This document shows, one piece after another, positions 40,660 to 50,141 of a stretch of 64,000 nt of DNA; the first letter of the stretch is position 1; every line of letters begins with the position of its first letter. This stretch comes from Lichenibacterium minor (lineage in GTDB: Bacteria; Pseudomonadota; Alphaproteobacteria; Rhizobiales; Beijerinckiaceae). Where the stretch lies: contig NZ_QYBB01000018.1 in NCBI RefSeq assembly GCF_004137685.1, positions 29,896 to 93,895 of the forward strand. Reading direction: 5' to 3'. Under the pieces are notes generated by a model. That model ran no database searches and had not been told where the DNA came from. It saw only the letters and a list, made by a program, of their open reading frames with translations. The translations under genes were made by a program, and so were the position numbers.

Positions 40660-42267
40660 ATGCCCCCCCGCATGGACCGGGCCGCGCAGCGCGCCGCCCT
40701 GCTGAAGCTCGGCTCCGCCGTGGCGGACGAGATGCGGGCCGGCCACAACGGCGAAACCGCCGGGGCGGTCGGCGACGCGCTGGCCGCCATGCCGCAGGCG
40801 ACGCTGGAGATCGTCGGGCTGATTGGCCGCGAAGCGCGCCGGCGCCGGCCGGATGCCCACCTCGTCGCCGCCCTCGCCTTCATGTGCGGCCAGGCGCTCG
40901 AAACCCTGCGCTACGGCGTCGAGCGCCAGGATCCCGACGCTTCCGCCATGCTCGACGCCGTGCGGGGCCGCCTCGTGCGCGAAGCGCGCTCCGACCAGGC
41001 CGATCCGGCCGTGCTGATGCTGCTGACCAAGCAGTTCGCCGTGGCCAAGCTCGACATCGGCGAGGAGCTGCGCGGCGCCATGGGCGACATGCTCGACGAG
41101 CAGTCCGACGAGGCCGCCGAGGACGGCACGGGCGACCTCGACATGGAGCGCCACCTCGTCGAGCTCGCCCACGAGCTCGGCGACGACGCCTTCGCGATCC
41201 ACGGCGAGCTGGCCGAAACGGCCTCGTCCTTCCCGGTCGACCACCGCCTCGCCATGGCGAGCTTCATGCTGGCGTCCGAGTCCGATCCCGTCCGCGACGC
41301 GGCGCTGGGGTGGCTGTTCGACCCGGAGCCCGGCGTCGCCCCCGCGCTGTGCCAGTCGCTGTCCGAGGAAGCGGCGGTCGGCCGGCTCGGCGGCACGACG
41401 CTGCGCCGCCTCGTGGCGGTGCGCAACTGGCTGCCGGCGGCGGCGCGGCCCGGCGTCGACGCCGCGGTCCGGGCCGCGCGGCGCAAGGGCGCCGAGCCCA
41501 CGCCCCTGTCGCCGCCGGTCGTCGAGGACCTCCGCATCTCGGGCTTCGACGGGTCGGGCGCCGCCAGCGTCTTCGCGCTGGTGCGGACCGGCAAGCGCCA
41601 CGCCGTCGCGTCCGTGCTGTTCAAGCTCGGCCACGGCGTGCGCGACGCCTGGGTGCACCGCAACATGACCCGCACCGACGCGCGGGCGCAGCTCGACCGC
41701 GTGGCGGGCGAGATCGACCTCGTGCCGGTGTCGCCCGCCACGCTGCGGCTGCTGCTCGCCCACATGCTGAGCCTGAACGTCGAGGGCGTCCCGCCGCCCT
41801 TCGGCGCGCTCGACGCCGTCGAAGCGCTGGGCCTCGGCACCGTCAACCCCGAAGCCGCGCGGCCCGAGGACGTCGTGGCGTCGGCGTTGGGCGAGGCGGA
41901 CGGCGAAGCGGAGGACGCCGACGTGCTGGCCGACGCGGCATCCTGGCCGGCGCGCTACGGATTCATGGGGAGCTGGTTCGAGGACGACGCGGCTGTCGAC
42001 GAAGCGCTGCTCGGCCGCAAGGGCCTGTCGAAGGTCCGCCGCGTCGACCTCGTGCTGGACCGGGTGGTGGCGCCGCGCCGCCGCCGCTGGGGGGAGATGC
42101 TGGCCTGGATGGCGCTGATCACCGCCGACGCCGACGCCCGCGAGGAAGCGACGCGCTTCGCGCTCGCCGCGGCGGCGCTCCTCGGCGAGCGGCCGGCCGC
42201 CGAGGTGCCGCTGCTGCGCGCCATCGCGGACGGCACCGTGGAAGCGCGGCGGCTGCGGCGAGGGTGA
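40660..42267 (+). CDS. Conserved hypothetical helical protein
   Basis: A 535-residue soluble protein predicted to be almost entirely alpha-helical and acidic, with repeated amphipathic pairs that suggest HEAT-like repeats (for example DHRLAMASFMLASESDPVRDAALGWL). DLRISGFDGSGAASVFALVRTGKRHAVASVLFKLGHGVRDAW stands out as the most conserved-looking part. No catalytic motif is seen. It follows msrQ by 10 bp. I cannot assign a function. Confidence 0.7.
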   Translation: MPPRMDRAAQRAALLKLGSAVADEMRAGHNGETAGAVGDALAAMPQATLEIVGLIGREARRRRPDAHLVAALAFMCGQALETLRYGVERQDPDASAMLDAVRGRLVREARSDQADPAVLMLLTKQFAVAKLDIGEELRGAMGDMLDEQSDEAAEDGTGDLDMERHLVELAHELGDDAFAIHGELAETASSFPVDHRLAMASFMLASESDPVRDAALGWLFDPEPGVAPALCQSLSEEAAVGRLGGTTLRRLVAVRNWLPAAARPGVDAAVRAARRKGAEPTPLSPPVVEDLRISGFDGSGAASVFALVRTGKRHAVASVLFKLGHGVRDAWVHRNMTRTDARAQLDRVAGEIDLVPVSPATLRLLLAHMLSLNVEGVPPPFGALDAVEALGLGTVNPEAARPEDVVASALGEADGEAEDADVLADAASWPARYGFMGSWFEDDAAVDEALLGRKGLSKVRRVDLVLDRVVAPRRRRWGEMLAWMALITADADAREEATRFALAAAALLGERPAAEVPLLRAIADGTVEARRLRRG

Positions 42268-42319
42268 ACGGGCCGGCAGGGCCCCGCCCGGGACCCCGCC
42301 GGAAGAGACCGGCTCGGCG

Positions 42320-44800
42320 TCACGTCCCGCGCGGCTTCGCCCGCATCGTTGGCGCGGCGGCGGCGGGGTCTTCCGGCCACGGGTGCCGCGGGTAGCGCCC
42401 GCGCATCTCCGAGCGCACCGCGCCCCACGAGCCGCGCCAGAACCCGGGCAGGTCGCGGGTGATCTGGATGGGCCGGTGCGCGGGCGACAGCAGCTGCAGC
42501 GTCAGCGGCACGCGCCCCCCCGCCAGCGCCGGGTGGCGCGACAGGCCGAACAGCTCCTGCACCCGAACCGCGATGGCGGGACCGCCCTCCGCCGCATAGT
42601 CGACCGGCACGCGCGACCCGGTCGGCGCTTCGAAATGGGTCGGCGCTTCCGTGTCGAGCCGGCGGTGCAGCGCGCGGTCGAGCAGGCCGTCGAGCGCGAG
42701 GCCCAGCGCGTCGGCGCCGACGTCGCGCAGGCCCGCCATCCCGAGCAGGTAGGGGGCGAGCCAATCCGCGACCGTGTCCCGCAGCGCCGCGTCCGACAGG
42801 TCGGGCCAGGGCTCGCCGTCGCCCGTCTGCAGGGCCGCGGCGCGCAGGAAAGCCACGCGGTCCCGCCACTGCGACAGCGCCTTCGACCACGGCAGCCGGT
42901 CGATGCCGAGCCGCCCGATGCCGTCGGCCAGGACCAGCGCGGCCGCGTCGTCGCCCGGCAGCGGCAGGTTGCTTTCGCCGAGCAGGATGGCGCCGAGCCG
43001 CGTCGTCCGCCGGGCCGACAACGCCGCGCGGGCGGGGTCGAAGGACAGCTCGTCCGCGGTGCGGACGGCTCCGCCCGCCACGGCGTCGAATTCATCGGTC
43101 CCCAGCGCGGCGGCCAGCAGGATGCGGGTGCTCGACGCCCGGCCGGCGAGCTCGCCCACGGCGAGGAAGGGCGCGCGCGCCAGCGGGTCGTGCGGCTCGA
43201 CCGAGGCCGCCCGGCCGTTGGCGAGCAGGAACTCGCCCGGCTTGCCGCGGGCCTTGGCGATGCGGTCCGGGAAGGCCAGGGCCAGCACGGCGCCGGGCGA
43301 CGGCTCGGCGCCGGCGGCCGCCCCGCCCGCGGCGGCACGGCCGGCCTTGGCGAACCTGCGGGCGAGGCCGCGGGCGTTCTCGGATTTCGGCGAGCGGTCG
43401 CGGCGCCACCGCTCCAGCCTGTCGGCCGCGTCGGCGCCCGTGCCGCCCAGGCCGCGCTCGACCAGCAGCGCCGCGACCTCGCCGCCGAGCCCGGCCGCGC
43501 CGCGCCGCGCGGCCTCCACCACCATGCGGGCCACCCGCGGGGGCGCGGCGATGCGGGCCAGACTTCGCCCTTCCGCCGTCACGGCGCCGTCGGGATCGAG
43601 CGCGCCGATGCCGCGCAGCAGCTTCTTGGCTTCCGCCACGGCGGGGACGGGCGGAGGGTCGAGCCAGCGCAGCGTTCCGGGCTCGGCCACGCCCCAGGTG
43701 GCGAGGTCGAGGACGAGGCCGCTCAGGTCGGCATCCAGCATCTCGGGCCGTGCGAAGGGCGGCATGGCGCCGTCGGCCGCCTCGGCCCACAGGCGGTAGC
43801 AGGTGCCGGGCTCCGTGCGGCCGGCGCGGCCCCGGCGCTGGTCGGCCGAGGCGCGCGACACCCGCACGGTTTCGAGCCGCGTCAGCCCGAGGTCGGGCTC
43901 GTAGCGCGGCACCCGGGCGAGGCCGGAATCCACCACGACCCGGATGCCCTCGATGGTGAGCGACGATTCGGCGATGGAGGTGGCCAGCACGACCTTGCGG
44001 GTGCCGGCCGGCGACGGGCGCACGGCGCGGTCCTGCGCGGCGCGGTCGAGCGCGCCGTAGAGGGGCGCCAGTTCGGCCTCGCCAGCCTTCAGCCGGCCGG
44101 CGAGCAGGGTCGCCGTCCGGGCGATCTCGCCCTGCCCGGGCAGGAAGGCCAGCACGGAGCCGGGCTCGGACCGCAACGCCCGCACCACCGCGTCCGCCAC
44201 CGCGTCCTCGACGCGCGCGTCCGGGTCGCGCGGGATCCAGCGCGTGTCGACCGGAAAGGCGCGGCCCCGCGATTCGACGACCGGCGCGCCGTCGAGCAGG
44301 CCCGCCACCCGCGCGCCGTCGAGCGTGGCCGACATTACCAGCACCCGCAGGTCCGGCCTGAAGGCGCCCTGCACGTCGAGCGCCAGCGCGAGGCCGGCAT
44401 CGGCGTCGAGCGAGCGCTCGTGGTATTCGTCGAAGATCACCGCCGCGACCCCGCGCAGTTCCGGGTCGTCCAGCACCGTGCGGGTGAACACGCCCTCGGT
44501 GACGACCTCGATGCGGGTGCGGGCCGACACGGCGGTGTCGAACCGCGCCTTCAGCCCGACGGTGCCGCCGAGCGCGTCCCCCAGCGTCGCCGACATGCGT
44601 TCGGCGGCGGCGCGCGCCGCCAGGCGGCGCGGTTCGAGCAGCAGGATGCGGCCGCCCGCCGTCCAGGGCTCGTCGAGCAGGGCCAACGGCACGCGGGTCG
44701 TCTTCCCGGCGCCCGGCGGCGCGACCAGCACGGCGGAGGAGCGCTGGCGCAGCGCGGCCAGGAGGTCCGGCAGGGCGTCGTCGATGGGCAGGCGGGTCAT
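42320..44800 (-). CDS. hrpB: ATP-dependent RNA helicase HrpB
   Basis: An 826-residue DEAH-type helicase of normal HrpB length. Motif I APPGAGKTTRVP, motif II VIFDEYHERS, motif III MSATLDG, motif V VVLATSIAESSLTIEGI and motif VI DQRRGRAGRTEPG are all intact. The helicase-associated domain follows, and the C-terminus has the HrpB-specific region (GGRVPLTLQLLSPAHRPIQITRDLPGFW). Its role in bacteria is poorly defined, linked to RNA metabolism. It is divergent from kup. Confidence 0.93.
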   Translation of the reverse strand: MTRLPIDDALPDLLAALRQRSSAVLVAPPGAGKTTRVPLALLDEPWTAGGRILLLEPRRLAARAAAERMSATLGDALGGTVGLKARFDTAVSARTRIEVVTEGVFTRTVLDDPELRGVAAVIFDEYHERSLDADAGLALALDVQGAFRPDLRVLVMSATLDGARVAGLLDGAPVVESRGRAFPVDTRWIPRDPDARVEDAVADAVVRALRSEPGSVLAFLPGQGEIARTATLLAGRLKAGEAELAPLYGALDRAAQDRAVRPSPAGTRKVVLATSIAESSLTIEGIRVVVDSGLARVPRYEPDLGLTRLETVRVSRASADQRRGRAGRTEPGTCYRLWAEAADGAMPPFARPEMLDADLSGLVLDLATWGVAEPGTLRWLDPPPVPAVAEAKKLLRGIGALDPDGAVTAEGRSLARIAAPPRVARMVVEAARRGAAGLGGEVAALLVERGLGGTGADAADRLERWRRDRSPKSENARGLARRFAKAGRAAAGGAAAGAEPSPGAVLALAFPDRIAKARGKPGEFLLANGRAASVEPHDPLARAPFLAVGELAGRASSTRILLAAALGTDEFDAVAGGAVRTADELSFDPARAALSARRTTRLGAILLGESNLPLPGDDAAALVLADGIGRLGIDRLPWSKALSQWRDRVAFLRAAALQTGDGEPWPDLSDAALRDTVADWLAPYLLGMAGLRDVGADALGLALDGLLDRALHRRLDTEAPTHFEAPTGSRVPVDYAAEGGPAIAVRVQELFGLSRHPALAGGRVPLTLQLLSPAHRPIQITRDLPGFWRGSWGAVRSEMRGRYPRHPWPEDPAAAAPTMRAKPRGT

Positions 44801-45070
44801 GGGCGGACTGGCGGGTTTTGGGGGCGGCACGGCTTAGCGGGCCTCGTGATGCATCGCAACATGGCTGCCATCGTGCGGCATCCTGGCGGCCCCCTTCTCC
44901 CCATCGGGGATAAGGGCTATCTGGGGGGCGCTTCGGCATCCCTGCCGCGGCGTGAACGGGTTCCCGCTGGAATGGGCGTCCCGCTTCGCAGGCCCGTCCC
45001 GTCCCCGCACGGGCCGACCGGCGAAGCCCCCATTCCCGCGGCGCCCCACCAGGTCGCCGTCGAAGGCACG

Positions 45071-47092
45071 ATGATGTCGCAGGAAACAGTCGGCGAGGCT
45101 TCTCCCCCCGCCCCCTCGCCCGCGGGCGACAAACCCGTCGCCGCGGCGGCGCCCGCGCCGGGCGCCGATCCCGCGGCGGGCACGGGCGTGGCCGCCGACC
45201 CGGCCGCGGCGCATCCGGCGACCTCCGCCCACACCCACGCCAAGGACAGCTTCGCGAAGCTGACGCTGGGCTCCGTCGGCGTGGTCTACGGCGACATCGG
45301 CACGAGCCCGCTCTACGCGCTGAAGACCGCGCTGCAGCACAACGGGACCGAGGCGGTGTCGCAGGGCGAGGTGATCGGCATCATCTCGCTGCTGATCTGG
45401 GCCTTGCTCATCACGGTGACGGCGAAATACGTCCTTTTTCTGATGCGGGCCGACAACAAGGGCGAGGGCGGGACGCTGTCGCTGATGGCGCTGGCCCAGC
45501 ACGCGCTGGGCAAGCGCGGCGGGGCGGTGTTTCTGCTCGGCGTGATGGGAGCGGCGCTGTTCTCGGGCGACGCCATCATCACGCCGGCCATCTCGGTGCT
45601 GTCCGCCGTCGAAGGCCTCGGCGTCGCGCAGGCGAGCCTCGTCCCCTACATCCTGCCCATCACGGTGGTGATCCTCATCGCCCTGTTCTCGGTGCAGCGC
45701 TCCGGCACCGCCAAGGTGGCGACCTTCTTCGGCCCCGTGATGGTGGTCTTCTTCGGGCTGATCGGCTTCCTCGGCGTGATCCACATCGCCGACGCGCCGG
45801 TGGTGCTGAACGCCTTCAACCCGTGGCACGGCGTGCGCTTCCTGTTCGGCAACGGTGCCACGGGCTTCGTCACGCTCGGCCTGGTGTTCCTGGCCGTCAC
45901 GGGGGCCGAAGCCCTCTACGCCGACATGGGCCATTTCGGCCGCAAGCCCATCCAGGTCGCCTGGATCTCCTTCGTGCTGCCGGCACTGCTGCTGAACTAC
46001 CTCGGCCAGGGCGCCCTGGTGATCCACGACCCCGCCGCCGTGAAGGACCCGTTCTACCTCATGGTCCCGAACTGGGCGCTGATCCCCTTCGTGATCCTGT
46101 CGACGCTCGCCACCGTGATCGCCAGCCAGGCGGTGATCACCGGCGCCTTCTCGTTGATCCGTCAGGCCATCCAGATGGGGCTGCTGCCCCGCATGGAGAT
46201 CCTTCACACCTCCGAAACCACGGAAGGGCAGATCTTCGTGCCCCGCGCCAACCGCATGATGCTGGTCGGCGTGCTGCTCCTGGTGTTCCTGTTCAAGTCG
46301 TCGGATGCGCTGGCCAACGCCTACGGCATCGCCGTGACGGGCACGATGGTGGTGACGACCTCGCTGGCATATTTCGTGGTGACGAAGATGTGGCGCTGGC
46401 CGAAGCTGTGGGCGGTGCCCTTCATCGGCTTCTTCCTGTGCATCGACGTGGCGTTCCTGCTCGCCAACTTCGCCAAGGTGCTGGACGGCGGCTGGGTGCC
46501 GCTGCTGCTGGCGTCGATGTCCATGCTGCTGATGTGGACCTGGGTGCGCGGCACGGCGCTTCTCGCCGCCAAGACGCATCGCGACTCGATCTCGACGCGC
46601 GGCCTCATCGCCATGCTGGCGAAGAGCAAGCCCGTCCGCGTGCCGGGCACCGCCATCTTCCTGACGAGCGACCCCGAGATCGCGCCCTCGTCGCTGATGC
46701 ACAACCTGAAGCACAACAAGGTGCTGCACGACCGCATCGTCATCATGTCGGTGAAGACCGTGGACGCGCCGCGCGTGTCGCCGGCCAACCGCTACAAGAT
46801 CGAGCCGATGTCGGACAGCTTCACCGCCATCACGCTGAGCTACGGCTACATGGAGATCCCGCGCATGCCGGCCGCGCTGGCGACCCTGCGCAAGGCCGGG
46901 CTGAAGTTCGACATCATGACGACGTCCTTCTTCCTCGGGCGGCGCACCCTGAAGGCGTCGAGCCATTCCTTCATGCCGAAATGGCAGGACCACCTGTTCA
47001 TCGCGCTGTCGAAGCAGGCCGCGACCGCGACGGACTTCTTCTCGATCCCGTCGGACCGGGTGGTGGAACTGGGCGCCCAGGTGTCGGTCTGA
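45071..47092 (+). CDS. kup: Kup-family potassium uptake protein
   Basis: A 673-residue proton-coupled K+ importer with about 12 membrane spans. The first span carries LTLGSVGVVYGDIGTSPLYALK, the Kup hallmark; GALFSGDAIITPAISVLSAVEG-like and VTGAEALYADMGHFGRKPI segments follow. A soluble C-terminal domain (residues 500-673) is present. The first 58 residues before the conserved core are Ala/Pro-rich and longer than usual; the ATG at 45071 has GAAGG eight bases upstream. No riboswitch-like structure is obvious in the 270 bp before it. A perfect hairpin follows the stop. Confidence 0.93.
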   Translation: MMSQETVGEASPPAPSPAGDKPVAAAAPAPGADPAAGTGVAADPAAAHPATSAHTHAKDSFAKLTLGSVGVVYGDIGTSPLYALKTALQHNGTEAVSQGEVIGIISLLIWALLITVTAKYVLFLMRADNKGEGGTLSLMALAQHALGKRGGAVFLLGVMGAALFSGDAIITPAISVLSAVEGLGVAQASLVPYILPITVVILIALFSVQRSGTAKVATFFGPVMVVFFGLIGFLGVIHIADAPVVLNAFNPWHGVRFLFGNGATGFVTLGLVFLAVTGAEALYADMGHFGRKPIQVAWISFVLPALLLNYLGQGALVIHDPAAVKDPFYLMVPNWALIPFVILSTLATVIASQAVITGAFSLIRQAIQMGLLPRMEILHTSETTEGQIFVPRANRMMLVGVLLLVFLFKSSDALANAYGIAVTGTMVVTTSLAYFVVTKMWRWPKLWAVPFIGFFLCIDVAFLLANFAKVLDGGWVPLLLASMSMLLMWTWVRGTALLAAKTHRDSISTRGLIAMLAKSKPVRVPGTAIFLTSDPEIAPSSLMHNLKHNKVLHDRIVIMSVKTVDAPRVSPANRYKIEPMSDSFTAITLSYGYMEIPRMPAALATLRKAGLKFDIMTTSFFLGRRTLKASSHSFMPKWQDHLFIALSKQAATATDFFSIPSDRVVELGAQVSV

Positions 47093-47151
47093 CGCCGTCC
47101 CCTGGTGGGCGCCGGCGGTCTCGCCCGGGCGGCATCGGCAGCCCGGGCCGC

Positions 47152-47201
47152 GATGCGAAAAGACCCGGAACGAGGCCCCTCGTTCCGGGTCTTTTCGCAT
47201 C
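47152..47201. terminator. Perfect 23-bp hairpin, bidirectional terminator
   Basis: Arms of 23 bp (47152-47174 and 47179-47201) pair perfectly around a 4-base GCCC loop. The stem carries AAAAG near its 5' base and CTTTT near its 3' base, so it offers a U-run in both directions. It lies between kup and the convergent small membrane-protein gene and would end both transcripts. Confidence 0.85.
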
Positions 47202-47227
47202 GGTACGGCGGCGAGCCGCCGGGGCGC

Positions 47228-47326
47228 TCAGGACTGCGACACCCTGTAGATGACGTCCGCCACCAGGACGGCCTGAACCAGGATCCACGCGACCGCGATG
47301 AGGCCGAGCCGGAAATGGGTGATCAT
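47228..47326 (-). CDS. 32-residue single-span membrane protein
   Basis: A very short gene: ATG at 47326, TGA at 47228. The product starts MITHFRLGLIAVAWILVQAV and ends ADVIYRVSQS, with one hydrophobic helix (about residues 7-26). AGGAGACGAG immediately before the ATG is a strong ribosome site. It lies exactly between two perfect hairpins, as a single-gene transcript. A weak EcfG-like promoter (GGAAC at 47404-47400, CATT 16 bp further) precedes it. Function unknown; may be a small stress-related membrane protein. Confidence 0.65.
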   Translation of the reverse strand: MITHFRLGLIAVAWILVQAVLVADVIYRVSQS

Positions 47327-47493
47327 CTCGTCTCCTTTCCGGCCGCCCTGCCGCGGCGGCCGTGACCTTCGAACCGGTCAATGCGTCCCGTCGCGGATCG
47401 TTCCGGCGAGGGGCGGGTCGGGGCGGACACTGCCGGCCCATTGGGGTCCAAATCGGGCCGGCAGGTTAAACTTCGGCCATGTCGCCCCCGACG

Positions 47494-47529
47494 CAGAACG
47501 GCCCGGGACGGAGGTCCCGGGCCGTTCTG
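47494..47529. terminator. Perfect 16-bp GC hairpin
   Basis: Arms CAGAACGGCCCGGGAC and GTCCCGGGCCGTTCTG with a 4-base loop. It lies 48 bp beyond the stop of the CsbD-like gene on the minus strand and most likely terminates it, isolating the 32-residue gene beyond. Confidence 0.75.
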
Positions 47530-47577
47530 GACGCGGCATCGGCTCGGCGGCGGCCCGTCGTGGCGGGCCGCCGTGGA

Positions 47578-48093
47578 TCAGCTGCGGCCGTGGATCAGCA
47601 GCGCCAGGCCGTAGCCGACGGCGCCGGCGATGAGCAGGGCCACGAGCGGGTTTTCCTCGACCTTGTGGGTCACGGTGTCGACGCCCTGGCGGTAATAGTC
47701 GCTCGAATTGTTGTACGCGTCCTGGGCGTAGCCCTGGGCGGCGCCGGCGGCGTTCTGCACGGCGTCACGCGCGCCGCCGACGAAGCGGTCCGGGTTGTTG
47801 TAGGCGTCCTTGACGGTGTCGGACGCGGTGCCGGCGGCACCCTTCACGGCGTCCTGCGCCTTGGACGTGTAGGAGCCGGCATTGTTGTAGGCGTCCTTGG
47901 CGGCATCGGCGGCGTTGGACGCGGCGTCCTTCACGGCATCCTTGGCCTGGCCGTAGGCGTTCTGGACGTTGCCGCCGACTTCCCGGGCCTTGCCCTCGGC
48001 CTCGGTGCTCTTGTCGCCGGTGGCGCTGCCGACGGCGCCCTGGACCTTGCCGCCGAGTTCCTTGGCGGCGCCGGTGATGCGATCGGTGTCCAT
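47578..48093 (-). CDS. CsbD/DUF883-like stress protein with internal repeats
   Basis: A 171-residue protein. Residues 1-40 (DRITGAAKELGGKVQGAVGSATGD) match the CsbD stress-protein domain. The middle has three repeats ending in DAYNN (KDAYNNAGSY, KDAYNNPDRF, QDAYNNSSDY), each about 35 residues of amphipathic Ala-rich helix. The last 27 residues (VEENPLVALLIAGAVGYGLALLIHGRS) are a single glycine-zipper membrane span as in DUF883/ElaB proteins. So it looks like a fusion of a cytoplasmic stress helix with a membrane anchor. A candidate EcfG promoter precedes it. Confidence 0.8.
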   Translation of the reverse strand: MDTDRITGAAKELGGKVQGAVGSATGDKSTEAEGKAREVGGNVQNAYGQAKDAVKDAASNAADAAKDAYNNAGSYTSKAQDAVKGAAGTASDTVKDAYNNPDRFVGGARDAVQNAAGAAQGYAQDAYNNSSDYYRQGVDTVTHKVEENPLVALLIAGAVGYGLALLIHGRS

Positions 48094-48123
48094 GTCGTCT
48101 CTCCCTGTTGGATCCTGCATCCG

Positions 48124-48148
48124 AACCCCCGGACGGGGCGGAGGTTCC
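48124..48148 (-). promoter_or_regulatory. Candidate EcfG (general stress) promoter
   Basis: On the minus strand GGAAC at 48148-48144 and GGTT at 48127-48124 are 16 bp apart, close to the alphaproteobacterial EcfG consensus GGAAC-N16/17-CGTT (one mismatch). It ends about 30 bp before the CsbD-like start codon. Stress control fits the CsbD domain. Confidence 0.5.
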
Positions 48149-48291
48149 AACTGTCGCAGGCGCGCGGCGTCCGCCGCCCCCGGACGGGCCGGCACGGGCG
48201 CGCGCCGGCATCGGGACCGGAACCCTTGCCGCCCGGCGGGGCGGCCTCTAAGGAGCCGAGCCGCTTCCCCGATCGGACCCGCCCAGCGTCG

Positions 48292-48768
48292 ATGCCCCTG
48301 TCACCGCCCGCCTTCACCAAGCTCGACGACGTCGCCCACATCATCCAAGTGGCGCTGACGCCGGTGTTCCTGCTCAGCGGCATCGGCACGCTGATCAACG
48401 TCTTCTCGACGCGCCTCGCCCGCGTGGCCGACCAGGTCGACCGGATCGCCGAAACGGTCGCCAAGGCGTCCGACAGCGACAAGGCGGCCATGGGCCACCG
48501 GCTCGACCGGCTGCGCCTGCGCTCCCGCGCGCTCGACGTGGCGGTGATCCTGGGCGCCGTCGGCGGCTCGGCGACCTGCGCGGCCGTGCTGACCCTGTTC
48601 TACGGGGCGCTCCACGACGGCGTGGCGGCTTCGGCGCTCTACGGCTTCTTCGGGCTGGCGATCGCCTGCACCATCGCGGCGCTCTGCGCCTTCACGGTGG
48701 AGATGGTGATGGCGAGCCGCCTCGTCCGCCTGCGCATCGCGCGCGGCGAGCGCGACGCCGAGCGGTGA
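48292..48768 (+). CDS. DUF2721 membrane protein
   Basis: A 158-residue protein with three hydrophobic spans (about 15-37, 83-105 and 110-133). The pattern VAHIIQVALTPVFLLSGIGTLINVFSTRLARVADQVDRI followed by a helical linker and RSRALDVAVILGAVGGSATC is the DUF2721 signature. Function unknown. The ATG lies 40 bp after AGGAGCC; the ribosome site is weak. It is convergent with the UbiH-like gene. Confidence 0.8.
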   Translation: MPLSPPAFTKLDDVAHIIQVALTPVFLLSGIGTLINVFSTRLARVADQVDRIAETVAKASDSDKAAMGHRLDRLRLRSRALDVAVILGAVGGSATCAAVLTLFYGALHDGVAASALYGFFGLAIACTIAALCAFTVEMVMASRLVRLRIARGERDAER

Positions 48769-48777
48769 AGTCCGGCC

Positions 48778-50034
48778 CTAGGGCCGAAACCGCTCCGGCG
48801 TCGCGCCGGACAGGCCGGACGCGTCGCGGATGAAGAACCGCTTCAGCGCCGGCACGCGGTCGACCAGGCCCATGCCGACGTCGCGCAGCACGCGCGCCGG
48901 CAGGCTGTCGTTGGAGAACAGGCGGTTCAGCCCGTCCGTCGCCCCGGCCATCAGCACGGCGTCGAAGCGGCGCGCACGCTCGTAGGCCGACAGCGCGTCG
49001 GGGTCGGCCGGGTCGAGCCCCAGGTTCAACGGCTCCGCGACCCGCTCGGCCAGCGCCGCGGCATCCCGCAGGCCGAGGTTCAGCCCCTGCCCGGCGAGGG
49101 GGTGGATGGTGCGCGCCGCATCCCCGAGCAGCGCGAAGCGCTCCCCCACGAGCCCGCGCGGCAGGACGAGCCGCAGCGGGTAGGCGGCGGGCCTGTCTTC
49201 CAGCGTCAGCGCCCCGTAGGCGAAGCCGATCCGCTCCTCCAGCGCCGCCACGAAGGCGTCCGGCGGCAGCGCGACGAGGCGCGCCGCTTCGGCGTGGGGG
49301 GCCGACCAGACCAGCGAGAAGCGCCGCTCGGACCCGTCGGCGGCGCGCATCGGCAGCACCGCCAGCGGCCCGCCGGGCAGGAAGTGCTGGGTGGCGCGCC
49401 CGTCGTGCGGGATCCCGTGGGCCAGCGTCGCCACGATGCCGGACTGGTCGTAGTCCCAGCCCACCGTGCCGATCCCCGCCGCCTCGCGCAGGCGCGACCG
49501 CCCCCCGTCGGCCGCCACCAGGAGCCGCGTGCGCGGCCCCGCCCCGGCCAGCCCCGGCCCTACCGCGACCGCCAGGGCGGCGGTGCCGTCGCGGACGAAG
49601 CCGGCGACGCGATCGGGCCTGAGCTCGACGCCCGCGCGGCGCGCCGCGTCGAGCACGGCGGCGCGCAGGTCGTCCTGGAACACCATGTGGGCGAAGGGCT
49701 CGCCGGGCTCCGCTTCGCCGTCGAAGTCGAGGAACACCGGGCGCGGGGCGTCGTTCTCGCGCGAATCCGTGATGACCATCTCGACCATCGGCTGGGCCGA
49801 GGCCGCCACCGCGTCCCAGGCGCCGAGCGTGTCGAGGAAGCGGCGCGAGCCGGCCGCCACCGCGACGGCGCGCAGCGTGCGGCGCTCGCCGGCGGAGGCC
49901 GCGCCGCCGGGGGCCGCGAAGCCCGGGTCGGCCACGGCGACGCGGCTCATCGGCGCGGCGCGGCGCAGGGCGGCCGCGAAGGCGAGCCCCGCGATGCCGC
50001 CCCCCGCCACCAGCACGTCCAACGTATCGGCCAT
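48778..50034 (-). CDS. UbiH/UbiF/Coq6-family FAD monooxygenase
   Basis: A 418-residue flavoprotein hydroxylase, probably for ubiquinone ring hydroxylation. The FAD motif DVLVAGGGIAGLAFAAALRRA is at the N-terminus, TRLLVAADGGRSRLREAAGIGTVGWDYDQSG holds the DG motif, and ERFALLGDAARTIHPLAGQGLNLGLRDAAAL is the GD motif with the UbiH-type HPLAGQGLN. Which ring position it hydroxylates cannot be told. Stands alone, divergent from xerC. Confidence 0.9.
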   Translation of the reverse strand: MADTLDVLVAGGGIAGLAFAAALRRAAPMSRVAVADPGFAAPGGAASAGERRTLRAVAVAAGSRRFLDTLGAWDAVAASAQPMVEMVITDSRENDAPRPVFLDFDGEAEPGEPFAHMVFQDDLRAAVLDAARRAGVELRPDRVAGFVRDGTAALAVAVGPGLAGAGPRTRLLVAADGGRSRLREAAGIGTVGWDYDQSGIVATLAHGIPHDGRATQHFLPGGPLAVLPMRAADGSERRFSLVWSAPHAEAARLVALPPDAFVAALEERIGFAYGALTLEDRPAAYPLRLVLPRGLVGERFALLGDAARTIHPLAGQGLNLGLRDAAALAERVAEPLNLGLDPADPDALSAYERARRFDAVLMAGATDGLNRLFSNDSLPARVLRDVGMGLVDRVPALKRFFIRDASGLSGATPERFRP

Positions 50035-50141
50035 CGCAGCACTCCCGAGCCCATCGGGTTCTGGGGACCGGCGCCCGCACCGTCAAGGCGCCGCGCTTCC
50101 GGCGCAACCCGGCCTTAAGCTCGCGCGCGCAGGATGCCCCC

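Noticed and set aside
42383..45070. Upstream extension of the kup frame by about 900 codons
   Set aside because: It runs antisense to hrpB and has no protein-like features; the ATG at 45071 has a ribosome site and fits the family.
44801..45070. Riboswitch (such as cyclic-di-AMP or K+-linked) upstream of kup
   Set aside because: Only short unrelated hairpins are visible and no known consensus could be matched.
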